The translations under genes were made by a program, and so were the position numbers. 64,000 nt of DNA from Nothophaeocryptopus gaeumannii (lineage: Eukaryota; Ascomycota; Dothideomycetes; Mycosphaerellales; Mycosphaerellaceae): positions 1,302,001-1,366,000 of the forward strand of contig JASISA010000001.1 in assembly GCA_031771865.1 (NCBI GenBank), in the 5' to 3' direction. Shown piece by piece: positions 42,287 through 51,700 of the stretch (position 1 is its first letter; each line of letters begins with the position of its first letter). The notes below the pieces were generated by a model. The model did not search any database. It was not told where the DNA came from and saw only the letters and a list, made by a program, of their open reading frames with translations.

Positions 42287-44089
42287 TTAGAGCTTGTTTG
42301 GCTCAATCTGGTGCTGTGGCCACTGGTATCCTGCGGCATCGGCGAACTTGTAGCCGTAGGAGGAGGTGAAGTCATCTAGGACGGCTGGGCCACGGGAGCC
42401 TGTGAAATCAAGTCAGTCTGGTTCAAGATTGATAGTTCCATATTCCAACGCACCGTATGGGTAGCCCATCGGGATAATCTCCTTGTTGTCGTCGAGGTAG
42501 TGCAGGAGAGGAGTGAAGATACGCCACGAAGCATCAAGCTCATCATCACGAACGAAGTTCGAGTGGTCGCCCTTGAGCGAGTCGAGAATCAAGCTCTCGT
42601 ACGCCTCTGGGATCTTCAGGTCGGAGAATCGTCGTCGGTATGTCAAGTCAAGTTCGGTGACAACGGTCTGCATGCTGAGACCCGGCAGCTTCGAGTTCAT
42701 CTTAATATAGATGCTCTCGTTCGGTTGGACTCGGATGACCAGCTCGTTACGCGGGATGTCCTTGAAGATACCGGATGTGACATCCTTGAACTGGATGCGG
42801 ACTTCGGTCTTCTGCTCATTAAGCGCCTTTCCTGCCTTGAGAATGAATGGCACGCCATCCCAGCGCTCGTTCTTGATGTATGCGACCATGGATGCAAAGG
42901 TAGGGCAGCGAGACTCCTTTGGAACAGTGTCGTCCTGCTTGTATCCTGGCTTGGAGCCGTCGAGTGATTGCTCGTACTGGCCAATGATGACGTTCTTTGG
43001 CTCAATGCTGGGCATACCACGCAGCACACGCACCTTCTCGTTACGAATGTCCTCGGCGGAGAAGGAGATTGGGCGCTCCATTGCGAGTAGGGTCAAGATC
43101 TGGAGCAGATGGTTCTGCATAACATCGCGAATGATACCGAACTCGTCGAAGTAACCCCCACGGCCCTCGGTGCCGAATGGCTCCTTGAATGTGATCTGGA
43201 CGTTGTCGATGTGGTTGCGGTTCCAAGTTGCGCCAAAGAATTCGTTACCGAATCGGAGGATGAGGATGTTCTTCACCATCTCCTTTCCAAGGTAGTGGTC
43301 AATACGGAAGATCTCATCTTCCTTCCAGTTTGGTTGAAGAGCGCGATCGAGCTCGCGGGAGGAAGCCAAGTCCTTGCCAAATGGCTTCTCAATGATGATT
43401 CGAGCAATGCCCGATTTGGGGTAGTTGTTGCGCTTGAGATGCTCAGAAACTGGAATGAACACAGATGGTGGCAGTGCCATATAGAAGACACGGTTGGTCT
43501 CCTTGTGGTTCTTCTCGAGCTCTTGCAAATGCTTCTCCAACTCCTGGAAGCTCTCGTCCTTGTCGTACTGACCGCTGACGTATGTTGTGAACTTGGCGAA
43601 CTCGTCGAGTTGCTGCTCCATCTCCTTTGTCGGGGTCTTGATGTGCGACTTGACGCGCTTCAAGTATTCAGTGTGGTCCATCTTTGTTCGGGCGTAGCCC
43701 ACAATCTTGACGTCCTTGGGGAGGAAGCCATTTCTGAACAGACCGAAGAGCGCAGGGAAGGTCTTCTTCTTGGCGAGGTCACCGGAGGCACCGAGGACAA
43801 CGATGACAGTGTTGTCTTTCAGCTCGATGGTGCTGTAATCGGCCGCGAGTCAGCAATGATTCAGCGTTGGAGTATGTAGGAGGCGAGGCTGTTCGAGTCG
43901 GTCAAGACAACGCAGTGGTAACGCCCAGAATCTACCCGAAATCGTCCGCAACAATGCACAAGAAATACTGTAGCAGTGGAATCGTCGTGAGGTGCATGGG
44001 GGCAGCGTGGGAGCTCGAAAAGTTTCACCGTATGTTCAAACTTACCCTGCATTCTGGTCAACCTCTGGGTGGATGACGGTGTTCGCCAT
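42287..44089 (-). CDS. ZWF1: Glucose-6-phosphate 1-dehydrogenase
   Basis: Three exons: 44089-44046, 43832-42454 and 42399-42287, 511 aa. Intron 1 (43833-44045, 213 bp, GTAAGT donor, GCTGAC branch, TACAG acceptor) splits NAG-TIELKDN. Intron 2 (42400-42453, 54 bp, GTGCGT donor, ACTGAC branch) joins GYPYG to SRGPAVLDDF. The NADP site is VLGASGDLAKKKTFPALF (about residues 27-44). The G6PD signature RIDHYLGKE lies near 191-199, with the substrate-binding His. The C-terminus has YQWPQHQIEPNKL. The enzyme makes 6-phosphogluconolactone and NADPH, the first step of the oxidative pentose phosphate pathway, in the cytosol. Length and all motifs match fungal G6PD. The first intron is longer than most here and begins only 44 bases into the coding sequence. 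Confidence 0.97.
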
Positions 44090-44575
44090 GACGTCGGCTC
44101 GAGTGGTGGAGGATTAGAACGGTGATGGTAGTCGAGAAGACTGGAGATGAGCAACACAAAATGTTGAGCGGAGGGTCTGCGAGAGATGAGCAGCGCAAGT
44201 CACTGCACCGACCGCTGGTAGTGGGGCAGGTACTCGAGTGTTCCTTCCTAGCCTGCCGGCGATTGCGGCGATGAGATCACTGTCTCCCTGTCCCTGCACA
44301 TCAGATCATTCATCAACTTGCTGTGCAAAGTCCGGACCGTCTAGGCAGGGCGGGTGATGTGTGATGTTTGATGATGTTGTTGTTTTGCAGCGAGTTGTCT
44401 GTGCCTCTTTTGTGTTGTACGCCTACCAGGTTGCCTTACGCATATGCTCTGTCAGCGATTCATAACCTGGCGACGAGAAGCAACCCTGAGCGCGATCGGC
44501 TGAGTGAACGGAGAGCCGCGCGCCTCCGCGAGCACATGGCCATTTTGCACTTGGAAAGCTTATACTAGAAAACAT
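44090..44575. promoter_or_regulatory. Upstream region of the G6PD gene
   Basis: Roughly 490 bases upstream of the G6PD start codon with no other gene recognised. No specific motif called. Confidence 0.4.
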
Positions 44576-44767
44576 TCACTCCAATGCCATCACAAATGTA
44601 CATTTCACAAGCAGAGACAAAACATCAATACACGTCAAAGCGTATGGCTGCCGCTCGCGCTTCTGAAGCACTTCGGCCTCTGGCGGAGCAGCGAGCGCAA
44701 CAGATAGCACAGCAGTGATGGCTACTCCGAACAAAGTCCAATGCCCCGAGAAAAGATTTCTGATCAT
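44576..44767 (-). CDS. Possible small membrane protein (63 aa)
   Basis: ATG 44767 (another ATG in frame at 44827) opens MIRNLFSGHWTLFGVAITAV, a short N-terminus and one hydrophobic segment ending ALAAPPEAE, then a basic stretch and a second mildly hydrophobic end. This could be a signal anchor or a small mitochondrial protein. No family recognised and no independent support, so it may be chance. Confidence 0.25.
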   Translation of the reverse strand: MIRNLFSGHWTLFGVAITAVLSVALAAPPEAEVLQKRERQPYALTCIDVLSLLVKCTFVMALE

Positions 44768-45170
44768 GGATGGCGGAGGCGGACGAAGTCGTGGTGGATG
44801 GAATAAAACACCGTTCAGACAGTCCATGAGACGATCTCAATGATTTCTAATCCCATCGCGCTATCATGGTCCTGCTCAGCACCTTGGCCTTCAACGAATT
44901 CCACCAAGTTGATTCCCTGCCGTCGTTCAGGTGTTCCCGCTCCGTCAGCGAAAGGTCGGCGGTTGAGAGGGGCGAGAAGCCGATAAGGAAAAAGAAGCCG
45001 GAGAGGAGCTTCAAGCCTGAGGCACAGCGGCAGCACCCGCATGACTCCACATTGCCAAGCCGAGATTTCAATCCGCACTGGGAGGTCCGACCAGCGACTG
45101 GATCAACTTCACCGGAGACTCAGCGACGACGAACTCATCACCCAGCGACTCCGGACACATACCACTCACA

Positions 45171-45684
45171 ATGGCAGAGGGACAGCAAAGCCACCGGTTA
45201 TACGTCAAGTACGTGCAATTCATCCACCGCCCGCCGCACCAACTACACCCGCCGCCGCTATATTATCCGATGTCGATATGATGGGAAGAGAGAGACCGTG
45301 GCTAACAGTATACCGCACAGGGGCAAGCACCTTTCATACCAGAGAGGCAAGCGCAACACCAACCCTGGCACGTCGCTCATCAAGATCGAGGGTGTCGACG
45401 ACCCAAAGGCCGCCTCGTTCTACCTCGGAAAGCGCATCGCATACGTCTACCGCGCGAAGAAGGAAGTGAGAGGCACTAAGATCCGGGTTATCTGGGGCAA
45501 GGTCACCCGGACTCACGGTACGCTGGGACAATGATATGAAAGTGAAAGGAGTTGAGAATGGTGTACTGATGTGGGATACTGAACAGGCAACTCCGGCGTC
45601 GTGAGGGCACAATTTCGACACAACCTGCCATCCAAGTCTTTCGGCGCTATGGTGCGCATCATGCTCTACCCATCCTCGATATAG
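45171..45684 (+). CDS. RPL33: 60S ribosomal protein eL33 (L33/L35A)
   Basis: Three exons, 45171-45208, 45321-45517 and 45587-45684, give 110 aa. Intron 1 is 45209-45320 (112 bp, GTACGT donor, GCTAAC branch, CACAG acceptor) and intron 2 is 45518-45586 (69 bp, GTACGC donor, ACTGA branch region, AACAG acceptor). The protein starts MAEGQQSHRLYVKGKHLSYQ and contains SLIKIEGVDD, FYLGKRIAYVYRAKKEVRG, IRVIWGKVTRTHG and the C-terminal FRHNLPSKSFGAMVRIMLYP. This is the full eL33 family pattern at its normal length. The product sits in the large ribosomal subunit. An intron within the first dozen codons is usual for ribosomal protein genes. Confidence 0.97.
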
Positions 45685-46716
45685 ACACGCGAACCACGAT
45701 GCATTTGGGAGCGGGAACGACAGCGATGCGACGGACTTTGGGCGTGTATCCATGAGTGTGTTAGGTGTTGACACAGCAAGATGGGGAAGGCTATCATCGC
45801 AGCAGCCGGATTGAGTTCTCGCGCAGCGGATGAGGCTGCTCTGCTTGCTTAACTACAGGGGCGGGGGCGTCATAGCGGAAAAGACCAGATCACCTGAGGT
45901 TCGATCTGTTTCTGAGTCACGGAAAATGCATTCAAGACACTCATAAGAGACAAGCTCAACATGACATTGTGCAGCTCCTATAACCATCCCACAGACCTCA
46001 ATGTAACCACGCGAAAAGCCATCGTGAGGCCATATTGACTGATCCAGACATACCAATCGACGTCATGGGCTCGAGAGACAGATGCAGCGCACACGTATTA
46101 GTCCGGGCCAAGATCACCTCTCGACATAAACCTTCAACCATCAGCGCACTCCCATCCTGGCCTGATTCCACCGGCGATGCGGCTCAAATTACTACTCCGC
46201 ACGCGATGGCACTGCTGCCATCCTCTTGCTCGTGTACCAGTGCTGCACTCCATGACTCTCGACTTCCTCCCAACTCGCTCACAATGTCGCTGGCAGAGCC
46301 GAGAAGATTCTCCAAATCTACTCGAGCGGTGTTCTCCCCTGAGACTGCTATCTTGATGTTGGCATTCTTCCCACGATCGATTTACGTGCGTGCAAGAGTG
46401 ATGAATCGAACTTATGTCGATGGATGGCCCCACTTTCTCATGCGGATGCATTTCGCTGACGATACTCAATCCTCTACATGAATTGCGCTCAAACTTAGAC
46501 CTTTTGTTGCAAATTCATTCTGTTGGCGACAATGCAAGGCCGCCGTCGTACCAGGCAGCCATACGAGAAGTGAAACTGGAGGTGCAATTCAAGGCGAAGA
46601 AGTAGTTGCATTCTTTTCCGCCTGCAATGCAGATGCGTATGGCCATTCCCAGACGCCGCGCTAATAAGACAGATCACGGGTACCTCCTACAGCATGCTTC
46701 CACGATCATCACTCCT
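45685..46716. other. Intergenic region with an interrupted reading frame
   Basis: About 1 kb between eL33 and BRX1. On the minus strand, from about 46373, a frame reads NIKIAVSGENTARVDLENLL to VVI, meets a TGA at about 46184, then continues to about 46050; a second frame is open at 46056-45853. A 46-bp GT-AG intron candidate would link an upstream ATG segment (46469). The composition looks coding but no family is recognised and the stop is unexplained, so this may be a decayed gene. Confidence 0.25.
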
Positions 46717-47739
46717 TCATCTAAACAACACGGTGTCATCTAACTCATCGACCTCCCTCGTGCCCTCTCCCGTCCTCAATCCCATATCTCTTCTCTTGAC
46801 CTTCCTCTCCAACTGCTGATCCGCCCTCTTATTGTACCTCCCCGCCTTCGCCTTCCGAAGATCTGAACGAATCTGGTTGGGCGACACGAACTCCTTATTC
46901 TCGAAAATCACGGGCCCGCCGAATGAACCTTCCAAAATCACGATGGGTGTCAGGACGAAGCGCGGTCCGATTTCTACGAGCGTGATGTGTGTTTCGCCTT
47001 TGCCGGCTTTACCAACAATTGCGGATGGAGTTGTGGTGCTCTCGTCCGTGGTGGTCTTGTCGGAATCCTTCTTCGCGGCAGTTTGTTCGGTTTCTTGGAT
47101 TTGATAATTTCGAATCCAAATCTTCCCATCCGCAATCGTGAACCCCATGACGTGGTCCACGAATGGCTTCACCTTCCTACTTCCCTTTGGAACCCCGAAT
47201 GTATGTGTCAAAAGCTCTTTGATCACCCGGTAATGTGCCGCTTTCTCGAATCCAGCATCGAAGCTCAACACCGGCCTTGATCCCTTCAAACAGTTGCCTG
47301 TGAAGTTGAGTTCTTCCATGGTGTGGAGATTTTGGCAATGCATCTTGACAGTGGGTCCATTGGGAGGCTTGGAGAGCCAGAGGTATAGGTCTTTTCCTTT
47401 GCGCGCTTCGAAGAAGAGCACATTGTTGCAGTTGTAGAGATCCGCGAGTTCGTTGAGTTGGTGGAGTTGTGTCTTCGTGTCGAGTTTGGCATCTTTCCGG
47501 GAGTGTGGCAGGAGGGAATGGAGGTCGCCGAGGAGGTGACGATGTCTAGCTCGCATTGTCAGTAAAGACACTTAGGTGGTAGTATAGCTGGGTATGGAAT
47601 ATCTGTACCTGTAAGTCACACCGCGCGATGTGAGGATCAGGACTCGTTGGCGGTTTCTGGGTGCGGAAGAGTCGCCATCTTCGTCTTTCGACTTGCCGTT
47701 GGGCTTTTGCTTGGCTACCGACTTGTATACAGCTGCCAT
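46717..47739 (-). CDS. BRX1: Ribosome biogenesis protein Brx1 (Brix domain)
   Basis: Exons 47739-47609 and 47545-46717, 319 aa. The intron (47546-47608, 63 bp, GTACAG donor, ACTGAC branch, CTAG acceptor) lies exactly where GVTYR is followed by HRHLLGDLHSLLPHSRKDAK. The Brix domain spans about residues 35-265: RVLILTSRGVTYRHRHL, NCNNVLFFEARKGKDLYLWL, NGPTVKMHCQNLHTMEELNF, LSFDAGFEKAAHYRVIKELL and HVMGFTIADGKIWIRNYQI (some trimmed). An Ala/Thr/Lys insert precedes LVEIGPRFVLTPI. Brx1 works in the nucleolus in early 60S assembly with Ebp2 and 27S rRNA processing factors. It is divergent from INO80. Identification is secure; yeast Brx1 is slightly shorter (about 290 aa). Confidence 0.96.
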
Positions 47740-48797
47740 TTTGCTTGCGCGACAATTGTCAGTGTCGTTGTCTGGGTGGTATGCTCGCCCTTGAGGTCGC
47801 CAAAGTTCATCAGAGAAAAGTTGGAGCTAGGAGGTAAGTTTGTCCGAAGTCCCGGCCCCACGTTCGACGCCAGGCTATTTTCGGGATGCGTTGCTTCCTC
47901 GTCAACCCTCAAGCGAAGGTGTACGTACACGAAACGAGTTCCAGACACTCAATAGCCTTTGTTCAGCACACACAAACTACTCAAACGCTGATACCCAAGA
48001 CGAACTCAAAAGATGGCATCAAGTCTGAAGGCATTTTAGTGCGTCTAATTGTTGAGTTAGTAGGTACGTGTCACGATCCGCTTCGACTGGATCGAAGAAA
48101 GAAGACGGCACCCAACCAAGCTTTGGCTGTAGCCGTCGAGATCGGTTGATCAGCCAGACAGGACCATCTCACAAGACGAAATCTCTCAGAATGAAGGATG
48201 CAAGTCATATACCAAGTAGCGAACCCAGAACTATGCGAGGCCTAGATACGCGAATTGTTCGTGTTTCAATGTATGTAGGCGCGTGCTGGGGGCGTTTTTG
48301 CTGCCACCACAGGATGAATGCTCCCAAGTTCGGCCTCGGGGACAACCCACAAGTCAGACACTCCAGATTTCCACTCCCGGCGAGCAAGCCGCTGCCTTTC
48401 TCCATCATCGCCTCCCTTTCTTTTGTGACCTCGCCTCCAACAACAACCCATCGCACCCACCATCCCAACACCACCTTACCGTCGCCCATCGCCCATACCT
48501 CATCCACCTCGCGCCAAGACGTGGATGCCGGAGATCGTTCGCATCGTTCGGTCATAAAGGGGCCTGCGACAAGTCGCGCAGTATTCAACGGGTGCTCCGG
48601 CTACGAAGACGAGCCACCAATCTGACTCTGCGCCCATCGCACCTTTCGACCCGATTCTCCTACCGTGTTGAGATTAATGCCAGCATTGGAGTGAACGACG
48701 AGAATTATTGATGGCGCGGTGAACCAAGAGCAATAAGAGCGTGACGACAATAAGCCTGGGCGCCGGAGAGCACCAGCGCCTCAGCTAAACAGCAAAC
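47740..48797. promoter_or_regulatory. Divergent promoter region of BRX1 and INO80
   Basis: About 1.06 kb between the two start codons. Several ORFs cross it but none has recognisable content. It must contain both promoters and 5' UTRs; I could not place specific sites. Confidence 0.45.
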
Positions 48798-51700
48798 ATG
48801 GAAAGCGCACATCAATCGCCGTCTCAGGCATACGCCACACACGCCGCATACACCCCTACAGACAGGCATACAAGACATCGATCGAGTTCTTACAACGGCG
48901 TGCCTCCACCACCATCGCCAGGCCATTACCGCTCCGTCCCCGCGTCGCCGACTACAAACCGACTGCCACCGCCTGAGCGACCTACGTCCAGCTACTACGA
49001 CCCAACCAAAGAGGCAGGCGCGAGCACGAAAGACCCCAGCGCTAACTCGACGCCTCACCTTGCTGCTCGATCGCCGGTCCAGGTAGGATATAATATGCTT
49101 GAAGCTTGGCATAATGGAGCAGATGCTAATCAGGAGCTTCAGAGTCGTGCGCCCCATGGTCATCATCCACCCACTCAGCCATATGTGAACGGCGGTGCCG
49201 AGCCGAGACCTAGCATGAGCCGCCATCCCAGCCAGTCTTCACCATCCGGTCCTTCACATGCACATCCCGCGCCGGCTCAGCCCAGTGACGCCAGATCACC
49301 AGGTGCATACGATCCTGTGCGCGGCAGCGCTGCCAACCATTCCCACTCCAACAGCTCCGAATCTGCCGCGCCGCAGCCAGCATCGCAAACCGAACGCTCG
49401 AAGAATCGAATGGACTTAATGAACATACTCGCGACTGCGCCTCCAATACCAGAACCGGCGCTCCCATACCCAAAGAGCCGCAAGGCCTCTGCACCATCTG
49501 TACCCTCTGAGCCAGCGCCGGCGGCGAAAACTTCGAGCCGCAAAGCCAGCCGTACATCAAGTGCTTCACAGACAGGAAGTCGCAAAGAGAAGGACATGGG
49601 ACGGCACTCGTCTGTCTCTGGCAAGGATGCCCTGCCGCCACTACCACCGCAGACTGGCCCGCCCAGTCTGACCATCCGCGATACAGAGGCTGCGTATAGA
49701 GAGATTGAGGCGCGAGACCTATCCGACGTCGAGGACCCAATGCCCGGTATTGAAGTACCAAAACAGGACTGGACAAACCGGACTCACAAGCGCGCCCTCG
49801 AGCAGGAGATTAGCGAAGCGGCGAAGCGCAAACGAAGAAGACTGAATGTGATGGTGAAGTACCACGATCACTTAAATGCGGCTGCCGAGACCGAGAAACA
49901 GATCTTCAACGACATTCACGAACGCGAAGTCGAGGAAGAGGTGCGGTTGAAGGAAGTCGAGGAAGACAAGGAGCGCAAGAAGGACCAGCAGCGCAAAAGA
50001 CGCCGCGAGAAGGCCATTGCTGATGAGCAGGTCAAGCGTGAAGAGGCACTTCAGGCTCTTGCCGTCGCGCAAGACGAAGATGAAAAGGCGCGTATCGAAC
50101 GCGAAGTTCAGCGTATGGACAAGAAGATCCGCGACACCAGAAATCGTCTTGATGGCGTCACCCCTTCGAAGGAGTTCCGGAACGAGTCGCCTCACAACGC
50201 TGCTGCTATCGGACGCCGCGAGCGCGAGGTCAACTTGGATGGTGGTCTCATGACCTCCTTCTACACCAGCGGCGCCAGTCACGGAGCGGATGAGGTTACG
50301 CCGGAGTTCGTTGTTAGCGGGAGAGGACGTGGTAGAGGCGGCCGAGGAGGTAGTGCAGGTGGCAGAGCAAGGAAGAGCAAGGAGCAAAAAGCGGCTGAAA
50401 AGGAGAACGCTAGACTCGCTCAATCTTTCATCGACCAGGGACAGGACCTTCCGTTGATCGCACCTAAGGAAGAAGAACGTCTGGCTGCATACGCCGAGCG
50501 CAAACTGCGAGAGGACTCCGAACCGATCAGCGAAGCAACACCGGCTGTATTCGACGTGCAGCCTACGGCAGGTCTGACAGGCATGGCTCGCTTCGAAAGC
50601 AAAGGCTACCTTCAGATCTATGAGCAGATTACCAAAGATATTGCCAAGGCTCTTCCGAAGGTTGTTCGCGTCAAGAATAACAGTCTTGATACCAAGCAGT
50701 CAAATGCTCGCAAAACCGCTCAACTCGCCGCAAAGGAAGCCCGTCGATGGCAGTTGAAAACGAACAAGAGCCAGAAAGATGTTGCTGCTCGTGCCAAGCG
50801 TGCCATGAGGGAGATGTTGGGCTTCTGGAAGCGCAACGAACGTGACGAGCGTGAAGGCCGAAAGGTTGCCGAGCGACAAGAACTTGACAAAGCCAAGAAG
50901 GCTGAAGCAGACCGCGAGGCCAACCGCCAGAAGAGGAAGCTCAACTTCTTGATCTCCCAGACTGAACTGTACTCTCACTTCATCAGGAAGAAGGTCAAGA
51001 CCGACGACTATGAGGACAATGGAAAGGATGCCGATGGAGTGCAGGCGAGCGGGCAGACCACGAGGGGAGATTCAAACGCCAAACACACCATTGACATACC
51101 CGACTCGCTGGCCAACAAGAACATCAAGGTCACAGACTTCGAGAATCTCGACTTCGACGCCGAGGATGAGACCGCATTGCAAGAAGCGGCTATGGCCAAT
51201 GCTCAACACGCGCTCCAGGAAGCCCAAGATCGGGCAAGAGCGTTCAACAAGCCAGAGTCGGGAGAAAGCCAAGATCTAGCGGAAGCTCAAGCCAACTTCG
51301 ATGAAGGCGAGATGAACTTCCAGAACCCGACGTCGCTGCAGAGCATGGATGTGACGCAACCGAAGCTGCTCAACTGTCAGCTGAAAGAGTACCAGCTCAA
51401 GGGTCTCAACTGGCTCGTCAACTTGTATGAGCAGGGCATCAACGGTATTCTTGCAGACGAGATGGGTCTCGGTAAAACAGTCCAGTCTATCTCTGTCATG
51501 GCGTATCTGGCTGAAGTTCACGACATTTGGGGTCCATTCCTCGTCATTGCTCCCGCCAGTACTCTGCACAATTGGCAACAAGAGATTACGAAGTTCGTCC
51601 CGGATATCAAAGTTCTTCCATACTGGGGCTCGGCCAAAGACCGAAAAGTGCTACGCAAATTCTGGGACCGCAAGCACATCACATACAATCGTGACAGCCC

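Noticed and set aside
44847..45071. Minus-strand frame with a hydrophobic segment and SLTEREHLNDGRESTWWNSL, upstream of eL33
   Set aside because: The composition is attractive but the frame has no ATG before its hydrophobic part, and I could not find an upstream exon or splice sites that supply one.
30392..47739. NOB1, eL33 and BRX1 as a ribosome-biogenesis cluster
   Set aside because: They are 13-17 kb apart on both strands with unrelated genes between; ribosome genes are scattered and this looks like coincidence.
48205..48711. Several ORFs in the BRX1-INO80 divergent region
   Set aside because: All are short, overlap in multiple frames and show only low-complexity Ser/Pro/Thr or Trp/Gly-rich content.
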